DNA of 64,000 nucleotides from Bacteriovoracaceae bacterium UBA4096 (GTDB lineage Bacteria; Bdellovibrionota; Bacteriovoracia; Bacteriovoracales; Bacteriovoracaceae): positions 25,626 to 89,625 of the forward strand of contig DFXY01000004.1 in the NCBI GenBank assembly GCA_002381945.1, read 5' to 3'. Position numbers and translations under genes: made by a program. The notes beneath the pieces are model-generated. The model was not told the origin of the DNA, ran no database searches, and saw only the letters and a program-made list of their open reading frames with translations. Positions 9,183 through 18,121 of the stretch are shown here, piece after piece. Positions within the stretch are counted from its first letter, which is position 1. Each line of letters opens with the position of its first letter.

Positions 9183-10029
9183 AATAAAGAACGTTCTCCT
9201 GCCTGAGAAACTTTTCGATTTCCTTTCGGATAAAATCAAGCTGTCCCATGGTAGTATCCATTGACACTCGTACATGAAGAGTCAAATAAAATTTCGATTC
9301 ATCAATGGACCATCCACGCACCAGATGTACATCTTGAACACAATCATAGCTTAATATTTTTTCTTTAATTCGATTCTTTTCAAGACCAATGGGAAACTTC
9401 TGAAGCAGTATGGAACCGATACTAATGAAGTTCTTATACACACCTCTTATAACTATTAGCGAAATTAAAATTGAAAGAATTGAATCAAGAATATACCAGG
9501 GTTGAAACATCAGTACGATGCTAACAACTAACACCGCTACCCATCCTAAAATATCTTCCAGAAGATGGAGCATGATCATCTTGCTATTGAGACTACCACT
9601 TTTCTTTAATTTGAATGCGGCAAGTCCGTTAACTCCGATTCCCAACAAGGCAAAAACGACCATTCCCGAGGCCACAATCGGCTCGGGTTGATATATCCGC
9701 CCAACGGCTTCATAAATTACGTAACCAGTTCCACCCAATAGAACCAGGCCATTAATCAAGGCGGCCAGGACTGAGAATCTTCGATAACCAAAGGTAAAAA
9801 TTTCATCTTCTTCTTTATGACTCATCTTTTCAGCGAAAAATGAAAAAAGAAGTGTCAGGCTATCCCCTAGATCATGAATGGCATCAGACTTGATGGCCGT
9901 ACTATTTGTGTAATGACCGCCAATAAACTCAATAACAGCAAACCCTGCATTTAAAAAGAAAGCAGACAAGATGGCAGAGTCGCTCTGCGATTTAACCTCG
10001 TGAGCATGGTGATGATGATGAGCTCCCAT
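9136..10029 (-). CDS. Cation diffusion facilitator (zinc exporter, CzcD/ZitB-like)
   Basis: A 297-residue CDF transporter with six transmembrane helices and a C-terminal cytosolic domain. The helix-2 motif (Asp49, His52, Asp56) and the helix-5 motif (His155, Asp159) form the HxxxD pair expected of zinc-selective CDF members. The N-terminus carries five consecutive histidines (4-8), a likely zinc-sensing or handling tail. It should export Zn2+, perhaps Cd2+ or Co2+, in exchange for protons at the inner membrane. It lies 12 bp downstream of a small exported protein gene, suggesting a three-gene operon from 10677 down. Its 3' end overlaps the sensor kinase gene by 47 bp. Confidence 0.94.
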   Translation of the reverse strand: MGAHHHHHAHEVKSQSDSAILSAFFLNAGFAVIEFIGGHYTNSTAIKSDAIHDLGDSLTLLFSFFAEKMSHKEEDEIFTFGYRRFSVLAALINGLVLLGGTGYVIYEAVGRIYQPEPIVASGMVVFALLGIGVNGLAAFKLKKSGSLNSKMIMLHLLEDILGWVAVLVVSIVLMFQPWYILDSILSILISLIVIRGVYKNFISIGSILLQKFPIGLEKNRIKEKILSYDCVQDVHLVRGWSIDESKFYLTLHVRVSMDTTMGQLDFIRKEIEKFLRQENVLYSTIQFEGEECREDTH

Positions 10030-10041
10030 AAGTGATTCTAC

Positions 10042-10443
10042 TTATCTCCAGTCTTCCAACTGGCAAACCTTTCCTGAAGACCAACAACGATCTTCAAGAC
10101 AAAATTGTCTTTCGACTTTAACACTTGTCCCTTCGAAGACTAAGCTCAAAGTCACCATGCCATTATTTTCAGCGAAGGCCGGTTGAGAAGCAGAAAAGTA
10201 ATTATCTTCTGCGATAAAACTCATGGACGGATCAATCAAAAACTTTGCGAGCTTAGGCATCAAAAGTTCTACTAATACCCTGCCACCTGGTCGGTGATAG
10301 AAGTCAATGGAGCATTCCTGGCCAATGTCATTAACTCCAGTGTGATCATAAAGAGGAATATAATTTTTAAGAGCACTAACTGCATTGGCCTGTGCAAATG
10401 AAGAAAGTAACAGGGACAAAAGGATGAGCGGGATCTTATACAT
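10042..10443 (-). CDS. Small exported cysteine-containing protein
   Basis: A 133-residue protein with a clear signal peptide (4-19, ending AQA). The mature part has four cysteines, three of them clustered near the C-terminus, compatible with disulfides in the periplasm. No family is recognised. It sits between a small coiled-coil gene (6 bp upstream) and the zinc exporter (12 bp downstream) on the same strand. A periplasmic role connected to that exporter is possible but rests on position alone. Confidence 0.7.
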   Translation of the reverse strand: MYKIPLILLSLLLSSFAQANAVSALKNYIPLYDHTGVNDIGQECSIDFYHRPGGRVLVELLMPKLAKFLIDPSMSFIAEDNYFSASQPAFAENNGMVTLSLVFEGTSVKVERQFCLEDRCWSSGKVCQLEDWR

Positions 10444-10449
10444 AGAATA

Positions 10450-10677
10450 TTATCCTTTTCCGGCCTCAAGTACGTTTTTAAATCTTAAATCTTTAATCTC
10501 AATATAGATTTGATTTGTTCTTTGAGAATTTATGCGCCAATTCTCTCTATCTTCGGGTGTGAGCCCTTTTTTACGGGCAGCGAAGGCCTTATGCTCCTTC
10601 TTTAAAGTGGTAAGTTCTTTTTTAAGAGCTTCCATTTTCTTTTTATCTTCAGGGCCTAGAAACTGACCGTCTTCCAT
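10450..10677 (-). CDS. Small charged helical protein
   Basis: A 75-residue protein that is almost entirely charged helix (Lys/Glu-rich, heptad-like from about 12 to 65), with no signal peptide, transmembrane segment or cysteine. I do not recognise it. It is the first gene of a probable three-gene operon with the exported protein and the CDF exporter, and the spacing of 6 bp supports it being translated. It could be an adaptor or nucleic-acid-associated protein, but nothing in the sequence decides this. Confidence 0.6.
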   Translation of the reverse strand: MEDGQFLGPEDKKKMEALKKELTTLKKEHKAFAARKKGLTPEDRENWRINSQRTNQIYIEIKDLRFKNVLEAGKG

Positions 10678-10742
10678 ACTTATCCTTTTGGTCTACTATC
10701 TCAATACTTCCATTTATTGGAAAGCTATGAGTCAGCTAACCA

Positions 10743-10759
10743 AGGGGGATTTTCCCCCT
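10743..10759. repeat. Seven-bp GC-rich hairpin in a divergent intergenic region
   Basis: The sequence AGGGGGA-TTT-TCCCCCT forms a perfect 7-bp stem with a 3-nt loop between two divergent genes. With no gene ending here and no long U-tract, it looks more like an operator or an RNA leader element for the gene at 10871 than a terminator. Confidence 0.4.
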
Positions 10760-10870
10760 AATACATCTTATATGCTTTATGACAAATATCATGCTTTAAG
10801 AGAGCTTCAATCAGATTTTTAGCATATTCCAGTGGATATATTCAACTCACTTAAATCCAGGGAGGATTAA

Positions 10871-11587
10871 ATGAAACATTTCACAATGGTTTTCGCAGTG
10901 CTCACTTTTTCAGCTTTAATTCACGCCAGTGAACCAAAAGTTATCATTTCACCGGTCAATCACCTGTTTGTACCTAATGGCTTTGATAATAATGATAACG
11001 TGGAAGTAATCGTAACCGGACAGTTTCCGAGTCCATGTTACATCACTAACAAAGTTGATGTTGTACATAAAAATGACAAAATCCTCATTACTGTAACAGC
11101 TCTCCAAAGAGAAAATGCAAAATCTGATTTATGTGAACCAATGATCATTCCATTTAAAGAAGAAATTACTGTAGGTAACCTGCAGGGTGGGGATTACGAA
11201 ATAATCGTTAACGAAAAATCCCCATATGAACAAAGAGAAAAACTTAATGTTGCAGTTTCAAGTTCTACCAGCGTAGACGATCATCTTTACCCTATCGTTG
11301 AATACATAGAACTCGGTTTTACAGGTGGTCTAAGTGGGGATGCTGTATTACATGCTAAAGTTCCAAGTGACTGTCTGGTTTTTGATCGAGTCGACTATCT
11401 CTCAAACAAAAAAGACACTATCTCTATATTACCCATCATGAAAAAAGTTTCATCCGTTTGTAATGAAGGGAATGAAAGAATTCAAATCCCAGTGAAATTC
11501 AAATTACGGTCACTATCAAATAAAGATGTATTGATATATGTAAGATCTATTGAAGGTAAATCTGCTAATACTATCATCAATCGGTAA
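10871..11587 (+). CDS. Exported protein of unknown function, paralogue B
   Basis: A 238-residue protein with a signal peptide (ending IHAS near residue 20) and a strong RBS (ggagg) 7 bp before the ATG. It is the paralogue of the protein at 535-1227, sharing the N-terminal HLFVPNGFDNND-type motif, VGNLQGGDY, SVDDHLY and a C-terminal strand ending in YVRSIEGKSANTII. The cysteine positions are also shared. No named domain is recognised. Unlike paralogue A it is monocistronic and followed by a hairpin terminator, so the copies are probably under different control. The most likely location is periplasmic or secreted. Confidence 0.82.
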   Translation: MKHFTMVFAVLTFSALIHASEPKVIISPVNHLFVPNGFDNNDNVEVIVTGQFPSPCYITNKVDVVHKNDKILITVTALQRENAKSDLCEPMIIPFKEEITVGNLQGGDYEIIVNEKSPYEQREKLNVAVSSSTSVDDHLYPIVEYIELGFTGGLSGDAVLHAKVPSDCLVFDRVDYLSNKKDTISILPIMKKVSSVCNEGNERIQIPVKFKLRSLSNKDVLIYVRSIEGKSANTIINR

Positions 11588-11595
11588 TTCCATCC

Positions 11596-11614
11596 GGCCG
11601 GACTAGTTCCGGCC
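11596..11614 (+). terminator. Rho-independent terminator-like hairpin
   Basis: GGCCGGA-CTAGT-TCCGGCC forms a 7-bp GC-rich stem 8 bp after the stop of paralogue B. It is followed some bases later by a short T-rich stretch, so termination is likely but not textbook. Confidence 0.6.
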
Positions 11615-11747
11615 AGTCCCATTTTAATCCTTATGACTACAATCATAAAACATCCTTTCACCAATCAGATTTTTATTATTTCTCTTTAAGTAAAATAAAC
11701 TCAATCAGATTCATAAAATAATTTATCAGTTGATAAAAGGGGAATTT

Positions 11748-12368
11748 ATGAAAACAAAGATTGCTGTATTGGTTGTAGGGAGTTCTCTCATCGTATCTTC
11801 TGTATCTGCCATGAGTTCAGATATGATGGTTCGAATGAGAGCAATTAATGTGATGCCGGACGAATCAGGAACTCCGACAATTATTGGAGGTGATGTAAAT
11901 CTTAACAATGCTTCAGTTCCTGAAATCGATTTTTCTTACTTTTTCAATGACAACATTGCCTTAGAGCTTATTCTTGCGACAACGACTCATAAAGCGTCCG
12001 CTAACAATACGCTATTAAATAATCTGGACTTGGGTGATGTCTCCCTTCTGCCTCCTACCTTGACAGCTCAATATCATCACCAATTTGGAAAATTTAAACC
12101 ATATGTTGGAGCAGGTCTTAACTATACAATCTTTTATGGTGCTGACTCAGGAGTTGCAAAAAGCGTGACCTATGAAAACAGTCTCGGTTATGCCTTTCAG
12201 ACAGGTGGGGATTATCAAATCGCAGATAATCTATTTCTTAATCTGGACATAAAGAAACTATACTTATCAACTGACGTTCATGTCTCAACCTACGCCAACG
12301 GAAGTGTTGATGCAGAAGTTGATATTGATCCTCTAATCGTTGGGCTTGGCATCGGCTTCAAATTCTAA
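11748..12368 (+). CDS. OmpW-family outer-membrane protein
   Basis: I start the protein at 11748, where AAAAGGGG lies 5 bp before the ATG; the frame extends upstream to 11730 without an RBS. The 206-residue product has a signal peptide and the features of OmpW: the PEIDFSYFF strand near residue 64, a YVGAGLNYTIFY segment, alternating amphipathic strands, and a C-terminal strand ending GLGIGFKF with the terminal Phe expected of BAM substrates. OmpW forms an 8-stranded barrel for small hydrophobic compounds and often responds to stress. It is monocistronic and ends at a symmetric palindrome shared with the convergent DabB gene. Confidence 0.9.
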   Translation: MKTKIAVLVVGSSLIVSSVSAMSSDMMVRMRAINVMPDESGTPTIIGGDVNLNNASVPEIDFSYFFNDNIALELILATTTHKASANNTLLNNLDLGDVSLLPPTLTAQYHHQFGKFKPYVGAGLNYTIFYGADSGVAKSVTYENSLGYAFQTGGDYQIADNLFLNLDIKKLYLSTDVHVSTYANGSVDAEVDIDPLIVGLGIGFKF

Positions 12369-12376
12369 TGCTGGAA

Positions 12377-12412
12377 TTTAATTAAGTGGGGACATGTCCC
12401 CACTTAATTAAA
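12377..12412. terminator. Perfect 36-bp palindrome, bidirectional terminator
   Basis: Positions 12377-12394 are the exact reverse complement of 12395-12412: TTTAATTAAGTGGGGACA followed by its mirror. The GC-rich core flanked by A/T arms gives a terminator on both strands, placed exactly between the convergent ompW and dabB stops (9 and 5 bp away). Confidence 0.88.
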
Positions 12413-12416
12413 CACA

Positions 12417-14228
12417 TCAAAGAGCTTCTCTTCCCATAAAAAGTCGACTGTAGATTTTAGCGAATAATAACCCGTTGATCATTAAACATAGGGCAATCAA
12501 AGCTGTGATGAGAGAAGAATGCTTAAGAAGTTCTTCTAAGAGCATGTCTTCCCCTATAAAGGCCGTCGTGACCGGCATGCCGGAGAGAACCATAAAACAA
12601 ATCATGAACACATTGGCGGCCAATGCATGCTTCGTTCCCAGCGCATGAAAGTTTCTCAAGTCATGTTTTCTGAACTGCCAACATATGATAAGTGCCAAAA
12701 CCAAAAATGGAGTCACAGGTAAGATATAAGCTTCAATCGAATGCAATAGTTGTTTATTTAAAAGATAAACTGAGACCATGCAGCCAATAAGTGAAAAACT
12801 GAAATCCCTCATGGCACTAAATGGCCTATGATGAAAGAAAATAGACTTCAAAGCGAAATATACTGACATTAAAGCAAATAAAACTGAAAAGACTTGAACA
12901 CCATCAACTCCTTCAACCCTTGACAGGGAGAGAACTGACAGCGCTGCCAGAACAGTCATAATTGCTGGATGAGAAATGGCACGTCTTAATTTCCAGTAAA
13001 TAGTTTTCCAGGGAATAAAGCTAAAGCCACGCCAGGATATATCCATGGAAAAATCTGTCATGCCCAGGACGTAAAAGGTGTTCTTCAATCTTGTGGGAAG
13101 TTTATCCAATAGTATTTTACGGGTTTTAATCCGCTGAAAAACCACCTTATTATTCAGACTAGAGGAACTGGCAACCACAGAGGGAGAAACCAGTAATTGG
13201 AAGCATCGGTAAAGAGCATGACAAAAAAGATGAATCAGTACTAATTGGGTGAATCCTAGACTTAATTCGATAAACATCAACCCAATCTGTGAGGTGCTGG
13301 CAAAAGCAATTTGCCCTTTAATGTTGGTTTGAATACGGCCTTGGACTGAGGAAAAAAACAAGGTAAGTAAGCCTATCACTCCGATTAAAATGGTACCCAT
13401 CTGGCCATGAGACCATAGCGGCTGCATGCGGATGAGTAAAAAGACACCAGCGTGAATAGAAAGTGCGCCGTAAAAGATGGCACTTGAAGGAGTCGGTCCT
13501 TCCATCGCCTGGGATGGCCAGTTGTGAAAAGGAAACTGGGCCGATTTCCCTAAAGAAGCAAAGATGATAAAAAAAGTTAAAAGAGTCAAAGAAGTTTGAT
13601 TTGTTGCTGATAAAAGCTGCCCCGACATCTCCTGAAGAGCAGAGAAACGGGTGGCCTCGTGCCAAAGAATATGGCCCATTACGGCTCCCATTAAAAGTCC
13701 CAGATCACAAACTCGGTAGATATTATAAATTCTCCAGGCATTGGAAACTGAACGGGTTTGCGAGCGGTAAAAAGCAATGAGAAGAAAAGAGCTAAAGCCC
13801 ACAATCTCCCATCCTGCAAAAAATAAATCCATATGCCCTGCAAGTGAAAGCACTTCCATACCAAAGATAAAAAAGAGAATGGTGCTAAAAAATCGCTGAT
13901 AGCCTTTTTCTAAATGGAGGTAACCATGAGAATACTTCACAACCAATAATCCCAGGATATGGGTTAGTCCCAACATGACAAAAGTCCCTATGTCCAACCA
14001 AGCGGTAAAAGGAAAATTATGTCCGGAGACTTTGATCACTGCCAGTTCGAGTTCCAATGGGAATGACCCATGAAAAGAATTGATGAAAAGATAAATACTT
14101 ACGAATGAAGGAATCGCGAGACTAAGTGTCGTTAATCTCGTAATAATTTTTTCGGAATGCTTAATAGGGATTGCGAGCAACATGGAGGAAAGCAAAGGTA
14201 AAAGATAGAAGAGAAACAACGCTTTCAT
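12417..14228 (-). CDS. dabB: DabB-type proton-conducting membrane subunit (NuoL/MrpA-like)
   Basis: A 603-residue polytopic protein of the proton-conducting transporter family (NuoL/MrpA). It has about 14 helices; family features include the GWEIVGFSSFLLIAFYR segment near residue 140 and GPTPSSAIFYGALSIHAGV near residue 245. No other Nuo or Mrp genes are present. The start overlaps the end of dabA by 4 bp (ATGA), the pairing that defines DAB inorganic-carbon accumulation systems. There DabB is thought to supply cation or proton flux that drives one-way CO2 hydration by DabA. The assignment to DabB rather than a Complex I subunit depends on that neighbour and is strong. Confidence 0.92.
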   Translation of the reverse strand: MKALFLFYLLPLLSSMLLAIPIKHSEKIITRLTTLSLAIPSFVSIYLFINSFHGSFPLELELAVIKVSGHNFPFTAWLDIGTFVMLGLTHILGLLVVKYSHGYLHLEKGYQRFFSTILFFIFGMEVLSLAGHMDLFFAGWEIVGFSSFLLIAFYRSQTRSVSNAWRIYNIYRVCDLGLLMGAVMGHILWHEATRFSALQEMSGQLLSATNQTSLTLLTFFIIFASLGKSAQFPFHNWPSQAMEGPTPSSAIFYGALSIHAGVFLLIRMQPLWSHGQMGTILIGVIGLLTLFFSSVQGRIQTNIKGQIAFASTSQIGLMFIELSLGFTQLVLIHLFCHALYRCFQLLVSPSVVASSSSLNNKVVFQRIKTRKILLDKLPTRLKNTFYVLGMTDFSMDISWRGFSFIPWKTIYWKLRRAISHPAIMTVLAALSVLSLSRVEGVDGVQVFSVLFALMSVYFALKSIFFHHRPFSAMRDFSFSLIGCMVSVYLLNKQLLHSIEAYILPVTPFLVLALIICWQFRKHDLRNFHALGTKHALAANVFMICFMVLSGMPVTTAFIGEDMLLEELLKHSSLITALIALCLMINGLLFAKIYSRLFMGREAL

Positions 14229-16648
14229 ACAAGCTCCTGGAAATTTTCTTTGATCAGCATCTGTCCATTCTCAAAAAGAAATATCTTTTTAATGGACGGA
14301 TCAAAACAAGCGTAGTGAACCCAATGATTATAGACAATTTGCTTTACCAGTGGATTATTCTGAATGGCCGCCAAGGCGATCTCAGGTTTTTGCTCAATCA
14401 ATAAGAATAATCGAAGCGGTTGATGTTGATCAATCATTTGAAAAGGTAAACCAAAAAGTAGATCGCTCTCAGTCCCATGACTGACACCAAGATTTCCCAC
14501 AATATTTTGCGGTAATTTTGATCCAGCACCAAATCGCAGATTATCGACTCGTGAAAAAAAGTAGTCCAGATTAATTCCTGAACAAACCGGGATGACGGCC
14601 CCTAATGTTGTTGCTAACAATTTCCCATCCGGATCCACTGAAGGGTCGTAGGACTGAAGGAATGCCGGTTGATCCGGAATTAAACCCTTAGTTATATCCC
14701 TACGTCCAACAATGGCAAAGGCCACTCCAGTATGTCCTAGCTCAGGTCTGGTTTCAAATAATGAATAAGAACGCCTTAGAACTTCTTTCTGAGCTTGCTT
14801 ACTTACAGGTCGATAAGTGACAAGCTTGAAGGACTTACTTCTTTCCCTGGCATTTTTATAAAGTGCAATTGAAAGATATTTTTTGAATCTTTCATAGGAA
14901 CATTTTTGTTCAGAAGGTATGGAATGAGACTCATAGAGCTCAATCACATCCCGGGTTGTATCGTGAAAACCTGCTATGAAGTAAGTCGTTGACGGGATGA
15001 AAAGTCCATATTTAGCTTTGAGTAATTCTCTGACTTCAACATTGTTTGCCATTTCGACAAAGGCCCTGGCATTGGCGGCACCAGAGCGACCGGAACAGGC
15101 CCCACAACCATAAGTCGCAAAATAGGGATTATTAACACTGTTTGATCCATGGCCAATAATAAAGATCAAAGGAGAAAAATGATGAATAAATCCGATTAAG
15201 ACAAGTTGCTGGTAAACTAAATCCACCATCTGGTTAAGTGTGTAACCTTCAGGAAGTTTAGAATCTCCTGCTGTCACTGACTCATCTCTAAAAAGTTTTA
15301 GCTTGTTCTCACTCTTGATCTCGATGACATTTTCCAATGATTTAAATCCCAAAGGAAAAAAAAGATTAGAGGTCAATTTCATAGTGGAAGAAACTGCATT
15401 CAGGTGCGAAAAGAACCATTCTTTCAAGAAATTGCCAGTTGGCTGAGTGTTCTTAAACTTCAATAATCGGGGCAGCCTTTTATTCTCATTCTCTATCGGA
15501 ACATCTCTCAAATAAACCTCAACCGCAGCTGGTGCTGGACACTGTTTTTTAGGAAAAGCATCTTCCGGGTGATGATAAAGACAATTGATGCCATAATGTC
15601 CGGCGGTACCAAAAGTTTCGATTCGGGATGAAGTTTCTTCTAAAAATCGTCGTAACGAGCTTTCCCTGTCATCCATGCAAAAAATAGCTTGATAGTCTGA
15701 GAGTGCTTCATTTTCATCTTGTTTCTCTATGATAGTCTTTAAATACTGATCATAAGTGGCTTCTTCTAAAGCTTCCTGGCAGGCACGGAAGGCCAGAAAG
15801 TTTTTCTTCGCTTCGGGAGTTAAGGATAGAGGCTCCAGTGTTTTTGGAAAAACAGGATGTCCAGTGATTGGGGATTCTTGTTCAATCCACGCCCGTTCAA
15901 GAATCAGCTTAATGGCCAGAAAATCCAACAGATCTATTTTTCTTGGAAAAGGTAGAAGCTGAGGAGACTGTTGGATGTTATAAATCAATCCGGCCCATCC
16001 TCGTAAAGTCATGATGGATTCACGAATATAAGTTTTTTGAAGATCTTCATCAGGACAAAGGAATTTCAGATGGGCTTCAATCGTTTCTTCCGGCGTCGAT
16101 AAAAAGTAGTCACTCAGAACAAGTTTTCTAAAAGGAGCAGGTACGATGTAACTGGAAAAAATGAGATTTTTCAGGCAATCGTAAAAGCTTCTTTCACCGG
16201 ATTCAGGCATTTGCCAATGACCTATTCCCTGATCCATAAACATTGAAAGCCATTTAATTAACATACCATCTGCCAATTGAATGATATTGATCCCTAAATA
16301 CTCGTTCCAGCAATCATGCAGCTTTCCTGTCCTGGAATCATGATGAATAAACTCGAATTTTCCCTCTAGGATAAATTTCATCGCCTGTTCTGAATCTTCT
16401 TTCAAAATCCTATCTAATTTATCCCGCAAGAGTACCAGAGGAAGTTCACCGGATTTAATCTTTTTCCTATAATGTTCAAGCTCTGGTAAAGGATGTGCTT
16501 CAAATTTTGCACTTACTTCCGTTAATGCATTCCAAAAAGGTAGATGCTGGTAAGGAAGCAGCAAATTAAGATGGATAAACTCTTTAATCGGTCGAATAAT
16601 AGGTAGATCCCGGGCGACTTCACTTAAAAAGTCCATATCTATTAACAT
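14225..16648 (-). CDS. dabA: DabA inorganic-carbon accumulation subunit (DUF2309)
   Basis: An 807-residue DUF2309 protein. The beta-carbonic-anhydrase-like zinc site known for DabA is intact: Cys324 and Asp326 in CMDDRES, then His500 in IIGHGS and Cys515 in YGCGACSG. The His-Cys spacing of 15 equals that of the Halothiobacillus protein (His524/Cys539), and Arg328 matches its conserved arginine. DabA with DabB forms an energy-coupled carbonic anhydrase that traps CO2 as cytosolic bicarbonate. An AGGAG lies 6 bp before the ATG. It is the middle gene of a sulP-dabA-dabB operon, 9 bp after the SulP stop. Confidence 0.96.
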   Translation of the reverse strand: MLIDMDFLSEVARDLPIIRPIKEFIHLNLLLPYQHLPFWNALTEVSAKFEAHPLPELEHYRKKIKSGELPLVLLRDKLDRILKEDSEQAMKFILEGKFEFIHHDSRTGKLHDCWNEYLGINIIQLADGMLIKWLSMFMDQGIGHWQMPESGERSFYDCLKNLIFSSYIVPAPFRKLVLSDYFLSTPEETIEAHLKFLCPDEDLQKTYIRESIMTLRGWAGLIYNIQQSPQLLPFPRKIDLLDFLAIKLILERAWIEQESPITGHPVFPKTLEPLSLTPEAKKNFLAFRACQEALEEATYDQYLKTIIEKQDENEALSDYQAIFCMDDRESSLRRFLEETSSRIETFGTAGHYGINCLYHHPEDAFPKKQCPAPAAVEVYLRDVPIENENKRLPRLLKFKNTQPTGNFLKEWFFSHLNAVSSTMKLTSNLFFPLGFKSLENVIEIKSENKLKLFRDESVTAGDSKLPEGYTLNQMVDLVYQQLVLIGFIHHFSPLIFIIGHGSNSVNNPYFATYGCGACSGRSGAANARAFVEMANNVEVRELLKAKYGLFIPSTTYFIAGFHDTTRDVIELYESHSIPSEQKCSYERFKKYLSIALYKNARERSKSFKLVTYRPVSKQAQKEVLRRSYSLFETRPELGHTGVAFAIVGRRDITKGLIPDQPAFLQSYDPSVDPDGKLLATTLGAVIPVCSGINLDYFFSRVDNLRFGAGSKLPQNIVGNLGVSHGTESDLLFGLPFQMIDQHQPLRLFLLIEQKPEIALAAIQNNPLVKQIVYNHWVHYACFDPSIKKIFLFENGQMLIKENFQELV

Positions 16649-16657
16649 TGCATTCTC

Positions 16658-18067
16658 CTAAATAAACACGACCATCAGATTCTTTTTCTTGGCCTCTTCT
16701 TGATAATCAAGAAGCAGTTCACGGACATCTACGTGGATCCTTACCAGATTCATACCATGAAAATAGATCGCTTTTCCTTCTTCCAGTTCGTTTAAAATTT
16801 TAGCTATTTTCGCCTTATGTAGGAAAGAGACATTCTTCAAAAACTTAAAATGTACTTTGTCTTCCTCATGATCCACTTCCAAACAATTAATGGCAGGTTT
16901 TTTTAATTCAAAAAAGATGGCCAGCGCCAGTCCGGCGAAAATACCTTTTAAAAGATCCGTAGCAAGGATTGCACCTATGGTGACACAAAAGATGAGAAGT
17001 TGTGGCCAACCTCTTTTCCACATCTCAACATAAAAGACAGGTTTAGTTAATTTATAACCAACCAACAATAGTACACAGGCCAAAGTGGCCAGAGGGATAA
17101 GATTTAAAAAATTGGGAATGAAAAGAACACAGAGTAGAATCCAACAACCATGAAAGATAGCTGAATACTTTGTCTTGGCACCGGATGCCACGTTTGCGGA
17201 AGTTCTTACGATGACCGCTGTTAATGGTAACCCTCCAAGAATTCCAGAAAGAGTATTACCGATTCCCTGTGCCAACAATTCAATATTTTTATTAGTCTTT
17301 CGTTTAAGTGGATCAATTCTATCCGCAGCATCGATACATAAAAGAGTTTCTAAAGAAGCAACAATCGCGATTGATAAAGCAATCTCCAGAACATTCCAAT
17401 TGAGGCTGAAAAAATCAGGCAACAGCAGTTTGTTAAATATTTGATCTGGTAATTGGACTAAACCTTTCGGTCCGACTAGTTGAAAGAAAGAGTTTACAAA
17501 AATTGAGGCCAAAACTGCAACTAAAGGACCTGGCACTAGTTTGGCGAGTTTATTCCCTGATGCCGCCAGCTTATCCCAACTTAACATTATCCCTAAAGAT
17601 AGAATCGAAATGAGAACAATTTCCTTCTGGATACCACTAAAGGAATAAGAACCTGGAGCAAGTCCTAAAGCATTGGGTAATTGTTTTATAATCAGTATGA
17701 GCCCGATGGCAGCAAGCATTCCTTTTATTACTGCCGTTGGGAAATAATCCCCAATTGTTCCACCTTTCATCAATCCAAAAAGGATTTGAAAAATTCCTGC
17801 CAGAAGAACAGCAATACCGAAGTGCTCAAACCCACCTAGTTGGGTTATACCATTTGCGACTATAACCGTCAGACCAGCGGCCGGTCCTGATACACTTATT
17901 TGAGAGTTACTAAAAAGACCAACAACAACACCGCCCAAGATTCCGGCCACAAGGCCTGAGGCCAATGGAGCTCCGGAAGCAAGTGCAATGCCTAGACATA
18001 AAGGTAGGGCCACTAAGAAAACGACTATTGAAGATTTTAGATCGTATTGTAAATCAGGTTTCGTCAT
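16658..18067 (-). CDS. SulP-family anion transporter (probable bicarbonate uptake)
   Basis: A 469-residue SulP permease with about 11-12 hydrophobic segments. It opens with a typical SulP segment (VFLVALPLCLGIALASGAP, about 15-33) and has the family core motif SVSGPAAGLTVIV near residue 58. The cytosolic C-terminus is short (about 80 residues) and only vaguely STAS-like. SulP proteins move sulfate, bicarbonate or other anions, and BicA is a bicarbonate member. Being the first gene of an operon with dabA and dabB makes bicarbonate the most likely substrate, though sulfate cannot be excluded from sequence alone. Confidence 0.88.
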   Translation of the reverse strand: MTKPDLQYDLKSSIVVFLVALPLCLGIALASGAPLASGLVAGILGGVVVGLFSNSQISVSGPAAGLTVIVANGITQLGGFEHFGIAVLLAGIFQILFGLMKGGTIGDYFPTAVIKGMLAAIGLILIIKQLPNALGLAPGSYSFSGIQKEIVLISILSLGIMLSWDKLAASGNKLAKLVPGPLVAVLASIFVNSFFQLVGPKGLVQLPDQIFNKLLLPDFFSLNWNVLEIALSIAIVASLETLLCIDAADRIDPLKRKTNKNIELLAQGIGNTLSGILGGLPLTAVIVRTSANVASGAKTKYSAIFHGCWILLCVLFIPNFLNLIPLATLACVLLLVGYKLTKPVFYVEMWKRGWPQLLIFCVTIGAILATDLLKGIFAGLALAIFFELKKPAINCLEVDHEEDKVHFKFLKNVSFLHKAKIAKILNELEEGKAIYFHGMNLVRIHVDVRELLLDYQEEAKKKNLMVVFI

Positions 18068-18121
18068 AGGTACTCCTATGGAAATGTTTCCACTAAAAAA
18101 GTGCTTAGAATGAAGAATGAA

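Noticed and set aside
12417..14228. Fragment of a Complex I or Mrp antiporter operon
   Set aside because: No other nuo or mrp gene is nearby and the partner is DabA, so DabB is the better call.
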